DNA of 46,221 nucleotides from Caryophanales bacterium (GTDB lineage Bacteria > Bacillota_I > Bacilli_A > RF39 > UBA660). The notes under the pieces were generated by a model. It did no database searches. It was given only the letters and a program-made list of their open reading frames with translations, and was not told the origin of the DNA. Position numbers and translations under genes: made by a program. Shown in pieces: positions 18,151-26,735 of this stretch (positions within the stretch are counted from its first letter, which is position 1; every line of letters starts with the position of its first letter). The stretch is from NCBI GenBank assembly GCA_016290885.1, contig JAEEVN010000006.1, forward strand, positions 1-46,221, in the 5' to 3' direction.

Positions 18151-19117
18151 CAAATTCATATGGGCTATCCTTAGTTCCATCTCCTGAAATATATTTACTT
18201 ATACCATGGACATAAATAACTTTTTTAGCTTGTATACTATCTTCTAATTCTTTACTTATTATTTTTTTGTTTTCATCTACATAATATACTTTATTATCTT
18301 CTAATGTATTAGCAGTATAAGTATTATCTAACATACTAATTAAATAACTGTTACAGTTTTCTTTATTAATATCTAATATATTATTATAAGTACATGTTTC
18401 ACTAGCACTTATAATATCTGATATATTAGCAAAAGAATAATATCCATAATATTTAGGCATTCCTATAGTATAATTATTATTTCTTTTTTCATTTTTAATA
18501 ATACTTTCTAATTCTTTAGTTTCACTTCTTATATATCCAACATAGAATATACCTTTAACTGAATCTTCTTTAGGTAATTCTTCTCCTTCAAAATAATTTA
18601 TATTATTTGATAATCCCCAAGATATATTATTATAATTATCTAAAGATATTATCTTTAAATCATTAGTATTAGTTATACCTATAATTCTATATAAATTATT
18701 ATTATATTTAATATAGTTTTTAGGATCTTCTCCTTTATAAATATAATTTAAATCATATGGCATATTTTCATTAAATTCAACTTTAGTCAAACTATTATTA
18801 TCTATAATTTTATCTATTAATAAATTTTCTTCATTAACATAAGAATATTCATTATTAATAATTCTTACATATCCTTTATATTCATCAGATTTAATAATAG
18901 ATTTAGTATCTATTCTATATTCCATATCTTTTTCTTTAAATAATTCATTAAAATATGTACTATTATTATTAACATATTCTCTAGTTTTAGTAATAATAGG
19001 ATCTTCATCAACTGAAATAGTACTATTTTTCTTTTGATATATTCCAATACCTATCAATCCTATACAAGCTAATATAATAACTATATATCTTATTATTTTA
19101 AATTTTTTATTTTCCAT
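18143..19117 (-). CDS. Membrane-anchored extracellular protein of unknown function
   Basis: A 324-residue protein with a basic N-terminus and one hydrophobic helix (about 8-27, IIRYIVIILACIGLIGIGIY), then an Asn- and Tyr-rich domain that would lie outside the cell. The helix lacks a clear cleavage site, so it is a probable signal anchor. Two cysteines (SETCTYNN and KENCNSYL) lie close together and could form a disulfide. The stretch YNNNLYRIIGITNTNDLKI and the ending GDGTKDSPYEF recall surface proteins of gut Firmicutes with DUF6273-like domains; this is a weak resemblance. It follows uvrC by 17 nt but has no obvious link to DNA repair. Confidence 0.65.
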   Translation of the reverse strand: MENKKFKIIRYIVIILACIGLIGIGIYQKKNSTISVDEDPIITKTREYVNNNSTYFNELFKEKDMEYRIDTKSIIKSDEYKGYVRIINNEYSYVNEENLLIDKIIDNNSLTKVEFNENMPYDLNYIYKGEDPKNYIKYNNNLYRIIGITNTNDLKIISLDNYNNISWGLSNNINYFEGEELPKEDSVKGIFYVGYIRSETKELESIIKNEKRNNNYTIGMPKYYGYYSFANISDIISASETCTYNNILDINKENCNSYLISMLDNTYTANTLEDNKVYYVDENKKIISKELEDSIQAKKVIYVHGISKYISGDGTKDSPYEFEN

Positions 19118-19134
19118 ATGCTCACCTATAATAA

Positions 19135-20910
19135 TTATAACTCTTTTAATACATCTTTTAAAGTTTTTACTACATCTTTTGGTAATATTTTTTCTAAATC
19201 AGAATCATTTGCTTCTTTAATACCTTTAAGTGAACCGAAAGTTTTAAGAAGTAATTTCTTTCTTTTATCTCCTATTCCTGGAATCATATCTAGTTTAGAA
19301 GAGAAAGACCCTTTACTTCTAATTTCTTTATGATAACTAATAGCAAATCTATGTACTTCTTCAGATATAGTTTCAAGAAAATGAAATAAGTCACTATTTT
19401 TTTCTATTTCTATTTCATTACCATCTTTATCTACTAAAGCAGTTATTCTATGTTTATCATTCTTTTTCATACCATATACTGGTATATCAAGAAGTAAATT
19501 ATCTAATACTTCATTAGCAGCATTTATTTGAATTAAACCCCCATCTACTAGTATTAGATCTGGTTTAACTAGATTATCATTTATTACTCTAGAATATCTT
19601 CTTTCTAAGACTTCTATCATCATATGATAATCATCTTTTTCATCCCCAATAATCTTATATTTTCTATAATCTTTAGTACTCTTTTTACCATCTACAAATG
19701 TAACCATACCTGCTACTCTAAATGATCCAAATAATTGAGAGTTATCAAAACTTTCTATTCTATGAACATTAATACCAAGTAAATTACTTAATTCTTCAGA
19801 AGCATGAACTGTTCTATTATAATCAGATTTAATTAATGTAATCTTATCATTAATCTTTATCTTAGCATTCTCTCTAGCCATATCTATTAATTTCTTTTTA
19901 GATCCTTTGATAGGACTAATAGTTTTAATACTAGTTAATTCTTCAATTAAATTAGTATCTACTATTTCAGGCACTAATATTTCTCTCGGTTTAAATCTAT
20001 CATCATCATAGAAAGATATAATAAAGTTTTCTATAGCATCTTCTTCATCTTCATTAAGTTCATATATATAACTATCTCTTTCAGTTAGATTACCATTTCT
20101 TAAATGTAATACTTGTATAGATATATAATCATCCATTACATAGTAATTAAATATATCTCTATTAATATTATCATTTAAATCTATCTTTTGTTTTTCAAGA
20201 ACTATTTTAATATAATCAATTATATCTTTTATTTCTTTAGCTTTTTCAAAGTTTAATTTCTCTGATTGAGATTCCATTTCTTTTTTTAGTTTATACATTA
20301 TATTTTCATAATTACCATTAAGAAATGATGTTATTTCTAAAACTATATTATCCATGATACTTCTATCTATATCTAGTTTACAATAACCAAGACATTCTCC
20401 TATATGATAATATAAACATAAATCATCTTTAAAGTTTTTACATTTTTTTAATGGATATAATCTATTTAATATTTGTACTATTTTTTTAGCAGCATAACTA
20501 TTTGGATATGGTCCAAATAATTTTACATTTTTTCTTTTAGTTTTTTTATTAGGCCTTACTATAGATAAGACAGGATATTTATCATATTCAAGCATAATAT
20601 ATGGATATTGTTTATCATCTCTAAAGATAATATTATATTTAGGATCATATTTCTTAATTAAATTAATTTCTAATAAAAGAGCTTCTTTTTCTGAACCAGT
20701 TACTATATATTCAAAATCATAAATATTAGATACTAGCATTTTAGTTTTACCATATTTAGTACCATTAAAATAACTAGATACCCTATTTTTTAGTTTTTTA
20801 GCTTTACCAACATATATAATAGTACCAGTTATATCTTTCATTAAATAACATCCTGGTTTAAGTGGTAATAAAGCAAGTTTCTTTTTAATATTTTCTAGTC
20901 TACTATCCAT
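19135..20910 (-). CDS. uvrC: Excinuclease ABC subunit C
   Basis: A 591-residue UvrC that makes both incisions in nucleotide excision repair. The N-terminal GIY-YIG nuclease is visible as GCYLMKDITGTIIYVGKAK; a UvrB-interacting (UVR) helix lies around EKLNFEKAKEIKDIIDYI; the RNase H-like second nuclease has SFDNSQLFGSFRVAGMV and ILVDGGLIQINAA; the end has a helix-hairpin-helix region (DMIPGIGDKRKKLLL). GGGAGG lies upstream of the ATG. It is divergent from the YigZ-like gene and is followed by a membrane-anchored protein gene in the same transcript. uvrA and uvrB are not in the window. Confidence 0.98.
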   Translation of the reverse strand: MDSRLENIKKKLALLPLKPGCYLMKDITGTIIYVGKAKKLKNRVSSYFNGTKYGKTKMLVSNIYDFEYIVTGSEKEALLLEINLIKKYDPKYNIIFRDDKQYPYIMLEYDKYPVLSIVRPNKKTKRKNVKLFGPYPNSYAAKKIVQILNRLYPLKKCKNFKDDLCLYYHIGECLGYCKLDIDRSIMDNIVLEITSFLNGNYENIMYKLKKEMESQSEKLNFEKAKEIKDIIDYIKIVLEKQKIDLNDNINRDIFNYYVMDDYISIQVLHLRNGNLTERDSYIYELNEDEEDAIENFIISFYDDDRFKPREILVPEIVDTNLIEELTSIKTISPIKGSKKKLIDMARENAKIKINDKITLIKSDYNRTVHASEELSNLLGINVHRIESFDNSQLFGSFRVAGMVTFVDGKKSTKDYRKYKIIGDEKDDYHMMIEVLERRYSRVINDNLVKPDLILVDGGLIQINAANEVLDNLLLDIPVYGMKKNDKHRITALVDKDGNEIEIEKNSDLFHFLETISEEVHRFAISYHKEIRSKGSFSSKLDMIPGIGDKRKKLLLKTFGSLKGIKEANDSDLEKILPKDVVKTLKDVLKEL

Positions 20911-20930
20911 ATATATGCCTCCCTTCTTTT

Positions 20931-20959
20931 TTGTATTATATCATATTTTATAGTATAAT
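20931..20959 (+). promoter_or_regulatory. Promoter of the yigZ-like gene
   Basis: -35 TTGTAT (20931-20936), 17-nt spacer, -10 TATAAT (20954-20959), about 16 nt before the start codon. It overlaps the uvrC promoter on the other strand. Confidence 0.6.
20935..20943 (-). promoter_or_regulatory. Extended -10 promoter of uvrC
   Basis: The minus strand reads TGATATAAT about 24 nt before the uvrC ATG. Its -10 box shares bases with the -35 of the divergent gene. Confidence 0.6.
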
Positions 20960-20975
20960 TAAATTGGTGAAGAAA

Positions 20976-21326
20976 ATGATTACTAATGAAATAGAAATAA
21001 AAAAATCTAGGTTTATTACTTATCTATATAATCTAGATGATGAATCAAAAGTTAATGAAATAATTGAATCTATTCGTAAAGAACATAAAAAAGCAAGACA
21101 TGTAGTATATGTATATAAAATAAATAATACTGCAAAGATAAATGATGATGGTGAACCTAAAGGCACTGCTGGAATGCCTATATTTAATGTTATAGAAAAG
21201 AATAATCTAAATAATGTATTAATTATTGTAGTAAGATACTTTGGAGGTATTAAACTAGGTGCTGGGGGTCTATTTAGAGCATATTCTAATTCTGCATCAG
21301 AAATAATAAAAAAGATAACTAATTAG
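20976..21326 (+). CDS. Single-domain YigZ/IMPACT (UPF0029) protein
   Basis: A 116-residue protein. The start is the ATG of MITNEIEIKKSRF, preceded by GGTGAAG. It has the two signatures of the UPF0029/IMPACT fold: DGEPKGTAGMP and VRYFGGIKLGAGGLFRAYS. Bacterial YigZ is normally about 200 residues, with a second C-terminal DUF1949 domain; here the gene stops right after the first domain, in the terminator stem. The fold is linked to ribosome- or GCN-related regulation in eukaryotes (IMPACT); the bacterial role is unclear. The frame is clean, so this looks like a genuine short form rather than a recent frameshift, but the downstream sequence shows no DUF1949 remnant. Confidence 0.88.
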   Translation: MITNEIEIKKSRFITYLYNLDDESKVNEIIESIRKEHKKARHVVYVYKINNTAKINDDGEPKGTAGMPIFNVIEKNNLNNVLIIVVRYFGGIKLGAGGLFRAYSNSASEIIKKITN

Positions 21327-21338
21327 TTATCTTTTTTT
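21310..21338 (+). terminator. Terminator of the yigZ-like gene
   Basis: Stem AAAAGATAACT / AGTTATCTTTT with loop AATT, then a T-run. The TAG stop codon (21324-21326) lies at the loop and stem junction. Confidence 0.88.
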
Positions 21339-21385
21339 CCTCTATATATTCATAATTAAGTGCATTTTTATTACTTAAAATACTT

Positions 21386-21619
21386 TCACCCAATTTTTTC
21401 TCTATACTTACCATCCTTAGCAAGCATTTTTAATCTCCGACAACTTGTCGGAAGTTGACTTTCTTCTTCTTTGGAAAGTCTTCTTTTTAATGTTGTCCAA
21501 TAATCACTCGGGTCAGTTGGTTCAACCAACGCATTAATAATATCTACCACACTAAAGAAATAGTCTTCTTTTTCTGCACTTCAAATGCTTCTGATTTCTT
21601 TCAGGATACATTTTTTCAT
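21386..21619 (-). pseudogene. Decayed Bro-N phage antirepressor fragment
   Basis: The 309-base gap between the yigZ-like gene and rpe holds a broken gene on the minus strand. From the ATG at 21619 the frame reads KEIRSI, a TGA stop (codon 13), then SAEKEDYFFSVVDIINAL, VEPTDPSDYWTTLKRRLSK and ESQLPTSCRRLKMLAKDGK before a second stop at 21386-21388. This is the N-terminal Bro-N domain of BRO and phage antirepressor-like proteins, whose usual pattern is yFSvvDvi, YW..LK.RL, SQLp..c..LKm.A.DGK. The rest of the domain and the C-terminal part are gone. No ribosome-binding site is visible. The remaining 21339-21385 holds nothing I can identify. It is a relic of a prophage or mobile element. Confidence 0.82.
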
Positions 21620-21620
21620 A

Positions 21621-21648
21621 AAAAAATAACTATTTCTAGTTATTTTTT
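21621..21648 (-). terminator. Terminator of the rlmN-rpe operon
   Basis: On the minus strand AAAAAATAACTA, loop GAAA, TAGTTATTTTTT: a 12-bp stem with T-rich tail. The rpe stop codon TAG (21636-21638) overlaps the stem. Confidence 0.9.
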
Positions 21649-22271
21649 AAGTGTTTTAATTTTAATATTTGATCTTCATATGAATTACTTGAAAGTATAT
21701 AACTACCAACGACTAAAATATCTACTTTATCACATACTAGCTTAGTAACTTCATAGTTTACTCCACCATCTAATCCTACCAAGAAATCATGCTTAATTTT
21801 CATTAACTTCTTTAATTTCTTTATAGTTTTTGGAATAAATTCTTGTCCACCTTGTCCAGCATATACCCCCATCACCAAAAGATAATCTATTTTTTTAAAA
21901 TATTTTTTTATCTTTCTAATACTAGTTCTAGGGTTAATAGCAATACCTGCTCTTATACCATTCTCTTTTATTAAGTTTAGGTATTTATCAATATCTTTTC
22001 TTCTTACTGCTTCATATTGAATAGTAATAATTTCAGGTTTTAATTTGATAGCTTCATTAATCTGAAATTCCATATTAGTGCTCATAATATGAATATCATA
22101 TGGAGTACTACTTTTTATTTTAGAAAAATCTTTTAATTCAAAAGAAGTAAAAGGTACAAAAGTATTATCTAATACATCAATATGAATGAAATCTGTATGA
22201 GTATTATTTAATGCTTTTATAGTTTCATCAAAATTATCTTTATTTCTTAGAATTGAAACTGATACCTTCAT
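21636..22271 (-). CDS. rpe: Ribulose-phosphate 3-epimerase
   Basis: A 211-residue TIM-barrel epimerase of the pentose phosphate pathway that interconverts ribulose 5-phosphate and xylulose 5-phosphate. Family landmarks are recognisable but divergent: SILR at the N-terminus, HIDVLDNTFVPF with the metal-binding His and Asp, the second His in YDIHIMST, VMGVYAGQGGQEFIP, and the second Asp in LVGLDGGV with VVGSYI for phosphate binding. AAGGAG lies upstream of the ATG, and the start lies 32 nt inside rsgA. In B. subtilis rpe follows the same genes, which supports the call. Confidence 0.88.
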   Translation of the reverse strand: MKVSVSILRNKDNFDETIKALNNTHTDFIHIDVLDNTFVPFTSFELKDFSKIKSSTPYDIHIMSTNMEFQINEAIKLKPEIITIQYEAVRRKDIDKYLNLIKENGIRAGIAINPRTSIRKIKKYFKKIDYLLVMGVYAGQGGQEFIPKTIKKLKKLMKIKHDFLVGLDGGVNYEVTKLVCDKVDILVVGSYILSSNSYEDQILKLKHLKNN

Positions 22272-23094
22272 TTTCTTTCTCCTTTATAAATTCCACATAA
22301 TCATTATATCTTTGTTCATTTATTTCATTATCTTTTACCATTTGTTTTATATAGCAATCATCTTCTTTTATATGCATACAATCGCTGTATTTACAATAGT
22401 TTCTATACTTTTCAAATTCAATGAAATTATCTCTTATATCTTCTTTAGTCATATTCTTAAAATCAAGAGATGAGAATCCTGGAGTATCTGCGATCATAAG
22501 ATCTTCTATCTCATAGAATTCAATTGCTCTTGTAGTATGTTTTCCTCTTCCTAAAGCCTTTGATATTTCATCAGTTTTAAGATTAAGATTTGGATCAATA
22601 CTATTAAGAAGTGAACTCTTTCCAGAACCTGTTTGTCCAGTTAATATAACATATTTATCTTTAATAGCTTCTTTTAATTCATTAATCTCATAGTTATATA
22701 AAACTGTATACCCTATTCTCTTGTAATAAGAAATTATATTTCTAATAGTATCATCAATATATAGATCAGTTTTTGATACTACTATTAATGGTGTAATATT
22801 ATTAAATTCAATAATATTTATCATTTTATTAAGAAGTAAAGATGAGAAATCAGGGTCTTTAGTACTCACTACAATAATAGCAATATCTATATTACTTACT
22901 GGTGGTCTATCTAATTTATTTTTTCTCTTATAAATAGCAGTAATTATATTGTTTTCATCGATTTCTACATTATCTCCAGCGAGAGGAGTAATCTTTTTAT
23001 TTCTAAATACTCCTCTTGCTTTACAGATATGTTTTTCTCCATCTACTAATACAGTATAATCATTGCTAATTACTTTAACAATCTTACCTTTCAT
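22240..23094 (-). CDS. rsgA: Ribosome small-subunit-dependent GTPase RsgA
   Basis: A 284-residue circularly permuted GTPase that checks maturation of the 30S decoding centre. An N-terminal OB fold (about 1-60) is followed by the permuted G motifs: VSKTDLY (G4) before the P-loop GQTGSGKSSLLNSI, then DTPGFSSLD (G3). A C-terminal zinc knuckle has CKYSDCMHIKEDDC. In the related Gram-positive CpgA the protein is a substrate of PrkC, the kinase encoded just upstream. Its ATG overlaps the prkC stop by one base. Confidence 0.97.
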   Translation of the reverse strand: MKGKIVKVISNDYTVLVDGEKHICKARGVFRNKKITPLAGDNVEIDENNIITAIYKRKNKLDRPPVSNIDIAIIVVSTKDPDFSSLLLNKMINIIEFNNITPLIVVSKTDLYIDDTIRNIISYYKRIGYTVLYNYEINELKEAIKDKYVILTGQTGSGKSSLLNSIDPNLNLKTDEISKALGRGKHTTRAIEFYEIEDLMIADTPGFSSLDFKNMTKEDIRDNFIEFEKYRNYCKYSDCMHIKEDDCYIKQMVKDNEINEQRYNDYVEFIKEKENEGISFNSKK

Positions 23095-24881
23095 TATTCA
23101 GTTGTTCCCTCATTTGATTCAGTAGAACTAGATGTTTCATCTTGTTCTAGTGGAACTAATTCTTTTTCTTCTAATTTAGAAACCACAATATTTATAGTAG
23201 CCCCTTCAACTACATCAGATCCTTTTGCTCTACTTTGAGAAAGTACAGTACCTGGAGTTTTAGTATTATCTGCTTGTTCTTCTACTGTTACTACACATTT
23301 AAATTCTTTACAGAATTCTTCTACTTGTCCTCTAGTCATACCAGTAAAATCAGGATATACTTCAGTCATATTTGGAGTATATAATTTAATAATTCCTCCT
23401 ACTTCTAATTCTCCTTCTTTAGGATTTTGATCTACTATAGTATCTTCTTTACCTTCATAATCATCTTTATTTTCTACTTTAATAGTTTCTACAATTACAT
23501 TTAATCCTTGTAATTCAAGCTTAGCTTGTACTTTATTTACATCTTGCCCAGTATAGTCTTCTATTTTAACTTTATCTGATCCAGATGATTTATATAAAGT
23601 AATTTTAGCTCCTTTTTTAACTTTAGAACCTGCAGCAGGATCAGTCTTAGAAATCTTACCTTTTTCTACTTCAGAAGTATAATCAGTCTTAGTTTTAGTA
23701 TCAACTTTTAAACCTAATTTTTCTAATTTATCTCTTGCACTAGCCTTAGTTAATCCAGATACATCTGGTACTGTTATATCTTTTGAAACAGTTAAATTAG
23801 GAATAATTATAAATACAGTTAATAACGCTACTACTAATACACCTACTAATGCTATTAATATTTTAGTAAATGCATTTAGTTTTTTATCACTATATTCATT
23901 TTCTTCTATTTCTTTAACTATTAATTCTTCTTTTTTCTTATTTTTTTCTTCTTCTTTAGCTTTAATTTCATCTTTTAAATTATTAACTACTTGTGTATTT
24001 TCATCACTATATTCATTTTCTGGATATTTAAATACTATTCTTTTTTCATCTTTTCTAGATTTATCAAGACAAGTTTTAATATCATCATAAACTTCTCTTA
24101 CATTGTTATATCTATTTTTAGTATTTTTAGCAGTAGCTTTTAATATTATATTTTCTAAAGATTGTGGTACAGTAGGATTTTCTTTTCTTATACTTGGCAT
24201 AGGATTCTTTAAATGTTTCATTGCTATTTCTACTGCAGTTTCTCCTTTAAAAGGCATTGTACCTGCTAACATTTCATACATAAGTATACCAAGTGAATAA
24301 ATATCAGATTTAATAGTAGATCCTTTACCACTAGCTTGTTCTGGTGGTAAATAATGTACTGATCCCATAACTGAATTAGTTTGAGTTAAATCAGATGCAT
24401 TAATAGCCATAGCTATACCAAAATCTGTTATTTTAACCATACCATCTTCTAATATCATTATATTTTGAGGTTTAATATCTCTATGAATTATATAACTATC
24501 ATGGGCATGTGCTAGTCCATCAGTTAATTGAGATACTATATCTACTGTTTCAGGAACAGATAATCTTCCTCTTTTCTTTATTAATTGTTTTAGAGTTTGC
24601 CCTTTTATATATTCCATTACTATATAAAAGTTACCATCATCTTCACCAACATCATATATTTGAACTATATTTGGATGACTAAGTAAAGATGCATTTTGTG
24701 CTTCTCTTCTAAATCTTCTAACAAATTTTTCATCATCAGCAAGATCACCTCTTAGTACTTTGATAGCAACATCTCTTTCTAGAATAGTATCATATCCTAG
24801 ATAAACATTTGCCATTCCTCCTTCACCAATTAGTTTTCTTACTTCATATCTATCATTTATTTTTTGCCCCTTTGAAATCAT
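23094..24881 (-). CDS. prkC: PASTA-domain Ser/Thr protein kinase PrkC (PknB-like)
   Basis: A 595-residue eukaryote-type membrane kinase. Kinase domain 1-270: GEGGMANVYLG loop, VAIK lysine at 41, HRDIKPQN with the catalytic Asp at 135, and DFGIA. A Lys/Glu-rich juxtamembrane linker at about 285-335 is followed by one transmembrane helix at about 340-362. Outside there are three PASTA repeats (starting near 371, 436 and 508), which bind peptidoglycan fragments in the known members, and an acidic Ser/Thr tail. This implies a peptidoglycan wall. It is 2 nt from prpC, its phosphatase partner. Confidence 0.98.
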   Translation of the reverse strand: MISKGQKINDRYEVRKLIGEGGMANVYLGYDTILERDVAIKVLRGDLADDEKFVRRFRREAQNASLLSHPNIVQIYDVGEDDGNFYIVMEYIKGQTLKQLIKKRGRLSVPETVDIVSQLTDGLAHAHDSYIIHRDIKPQNIMILEDGMVKITDFGIAMAINASDLTQTNSVMGSVHYLPPEQASGKGSTIKSDIYSLGILMYEMLAGTMPFKGETAVEIAMKHLKNPMPSIRKENPTVPQSLENIILKATAKNTKNRYNNVREVYDDIKTCLDKSRKDEKRIVFKYPENEYSDENTQVVNNLKDEIKAKEEEKNKKKEELIVKEIEENEYSDKKLNAFTKILIALVGVLVVALLTVFIIIPNLTVSKDITVPDVSGLTKASARDKLEKLGLKVDTKTKTDYTSEVEKGKISKTDPAAGSKVKKGAKITLYKSSGSDKVKIEDYTGQDVNKVQAKLELQGLNVIVETIKVENKDDYEGKEDTIVDQNPKEGELEVGGIIKLYTPNMTEVYPDFTGMTRGQVEEFCKEFKCVVTVEEQADNTKTPGTVLSQSRAKGSDVVEGATINIVVSKLEEKELVPLEQDETSSSTESNEGTTE

Positions 24882-24883
24882 TT

Positions 24884-25621
24884 TTATTCTGCCTCCTTAG
24901 GAAATAAACATGCAATTGAAATATTATCAGTACCACCTCTAATATTAGCCTTTCTAATAAGTTTAATTACTTTTTCTTCTAATGGCCCTTCTTGAAGTAA
25001 TACTTTTTCTATTTGAGTATTATTTAACATAGCAGTAAGTCCATCTGAGCATAATACTATTCCTTCAATTTCATCTTCAACATCAAATATGTCTATTTCA
25101 ATAGGATTATTAGCACCTAATGCTCTCATAAGAATATTTTTCTTAGGATGATTTTTAGCTTCTTCTGGAGTTAATTCACCATTCTTAACAAGTAAATTAA
25201 CTAAAGTATGATCTTTAGTTATTTTAAATAATTCATTATCTTTAAATACAAATCCAGAACTATCTCCAATATTACCAAATAATAAATAATCTTTAGTATA
25301 AATAGCAAGAACTAAAGTAGATCCCATACCCTTACTTTCTGGATGATTACTTGTATAATCAAATATTTCATTATTTATTTCTTCTACTTGTTTTCTAAGC
25401 CATTTAACTGTACTAGCTTTATCTCCTAGTTTTTCCATTTCATTAAATGCTTTAGTTAAATGTTCAATAACAATAGAACTAGCTACTTCGCCTGCTTTAT
25501 GTCCACCCATACCATCTGCAACAGCAAGTAAATATTCATCATTTAAATTTTTTATAATTGTTACACTATCTTCATTATGTTCTCTAACTCTTCCTGTATC
25601 CGTTAAATAATAACTATCCAT
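24884..25621 (-). CDS. prpC: PPM/PP2C-type protein phosphatase PrpC
   Basis: A 245-residue metal-dependent phosphatase that reverses PrkC phosphorylation. Motifs: TGRVREHNEDS (metal Asp and Arg region), AVADGMGGHKAGEVAS, GMGSTLVLA, FGNIGDSSGFVF, LCSDGLTAML, GGTDNISIA. It stops 2 nt before prkC starts and begins 2 nt after rlmN ends. Confidence 0.98.
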   Translation of the reverse strand: MDSYYLTDTGRVREHNEDSVTIIKNLNDEYLLAVADGMGGHKAGEVASSIVIEHLTKAFNEMEKLGDKASTVKWLRKQVEEINNEIFDYTSNHPESKGMGSTLVLAIYTKDYLLFGNIGDSSGFVFKDNELFKITKDHTLVNLLVKNGELTPEEAKNHPKKNILMRALGANNPIEIDIFDVEDEIEGIVLCSDGLTAMLNNTQIEKVLLQEGPLEEKVIKLIRKANIRGGTDNISIACLFPKEAE

Positions 25622-25623
25622 AT

Positions 25624-26646
25624 CTATTCTCCTTCTACTTTTGCTCTAAGTTGTCCACACGCTGCAGAAACATTAGATCCAAATTCTTTTCTTATTGTTA
25701 CATTTATATTATTCTTCTTTAGTATATCATAAAATCTAGCTATTTGACTAGTATTTGATCTTTTAAATTCAATATTTTCAGTCTCATTATAAGGTATTAA
25801 ATTAACATAGCAATTAATTCCTTTTAATAATTTACTTAATTCTATAGCACATTCATCTGTATCATTAACATCTTTTAGCATTATATATTCAAACGTAACT
25901 CTTCTATTAGTTTTATCTAAATAATACTTAATAGCATCGATTATTTCTTCAATATTATATGCATTATTTATTTTCATTAATGAACTTCTAAGTTTATTAT
26001 TTGGAGCATGTAAACTTATTGCCAAGTTTACACCACTTTCTAAGTCTGCAAATAACTTAATCTTAGGTACTATACCACTAGTAGAAACTGTAATATGTCT
26101 TTGACCAATAGCAAGCCCATAAGCATCAGTAACTATATTTATAAAGTCTATAAAATTATCATAGTTATCAAATGGTTCTCCTATTCCCATGACTACTACA
26201 TGACTTATTCTTTCCCCTACATCTTTTTCTACTTCCATAATTTGAAGTAGCATTTCATCAACAGTTAGATTTCTAATTTTTTTAAGTCTTCCACTTTGAC
26301 AAAATGCACACCCCATATTACACCCAATTTGTGAGGATATACATATACTAAGACCATAATCATGAACCATTAATACACTTTCTATCTTATTACCATCAGA
26401 TAACTCAAATAAATATTTTTTAACAAGTTCATCTTCTTCTTTTTCAACCATTTTAATTTCATTAAAAGAAAAATCTTCTTTTAACATATCAATAGTTTCT
26501 TTCTTTAAATTAGTCATATCATCAAATGATCTAACACCTTTTCTATAAATCCACTCAAATACTTGAGTAGCTTTAAACTTCTTTTCGCCTTTTTCTAAGA
26601 AATAATCTTCTAACTTATTTCTTGTAATACTGAATATACTTTTCAT
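25624..26646 (-). CDS. rlmN: 23S rRNA (adenine-2503-C2)/tRNA methyltransferase RlmN
   Basis: A 340-residue radical SAM methyltransferase that methylates A2503 of 23S rRNA and A37 of some tRNAs. The cluster cysteines CNMGCAFC are at 109, 113 and 116; VVMGIGEPFDNY and TVSTSGIVPKI follow. The second catalytic cysteine is C330 in NVSAACGQLR near the end. It is the first gene of a five-gene operon (rlmN-prpC-prkC-rsgA-rpe) that matches B. subtilis order. Confidence 0.98.
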   Translation of the reverse strand: MKSIFSITRNKLEDYFLEKGEKKFKATQVFEWIYRKGVRSFDDMTNLKKETIDMLKEDFSFNEIKMVEKEEDELVKKYLFELSDGNKIESVLMVHDYGLSICISSQIGCNMGCAFCQSGRLKKIRNLTVDEMLLQIMEVEKDVGERISHVVVMGIGEPFDNYDNFIDFINIVTDAYGLAIGQRHITVSTSGIVPKIKLFADLESGVNLAISLHAPNNKLRSSLMKINNAYNIEEIIDAIKYYLDKTNRRVTFEYIMLKDVNDTDECAIELSKLLKGINCYVNLIPYNETENIEFKRSNTSQIARFYDILKKNNINVTIRKEFGSNVSAACGQLRAKVEGE

Positions 26647-26664
26647 AAATTCACCCTATAAATA

Positions 26665-26673
26665 ATTATACCA
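26665..26673 (-). promoter_or_regulatory. Extended -10 promoter of the rlmN operon
   Basis: The minus strand reads TGGTATAAT about 18 nt before the rlmN start. Confidence 0.6.
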
Positions 26674-26701
26674 TTTTTATCTTTAATTATTAAGCATTAT
26701 T

Positions 26702-26710
26702 TGATAAAAT
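26702..26710 (+). promoter_or_regulatory. Extended -10 promoter of the ParB-fold gene
   Basis: TGATAAAAT lies about 25 nt before the start, with GAGGTG as the ribosome-binding site. The two promoters in this short gap are divergent and close together. Confidence 0.5.
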
Positions 26711-26735
26711 ATAGTTAGAATGATGAGGTGTTTAC

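Noticed and set aside
18088-18180. Longer MutL start
   Set aside because: The extension crosses the TATAAT and the upstream terminator region, and its sequence does not match the family.
21386-21619. TGA in the Bro-N fragment at a position where relatives often have an aromatic residue, suggesting TGA = Trp
   Set aside because: TGA ends lepA, rel and tpiA at family-typical C-termini and Trp is written TGG elsewhere, so the standard code applies and this is a nonsense mutation.
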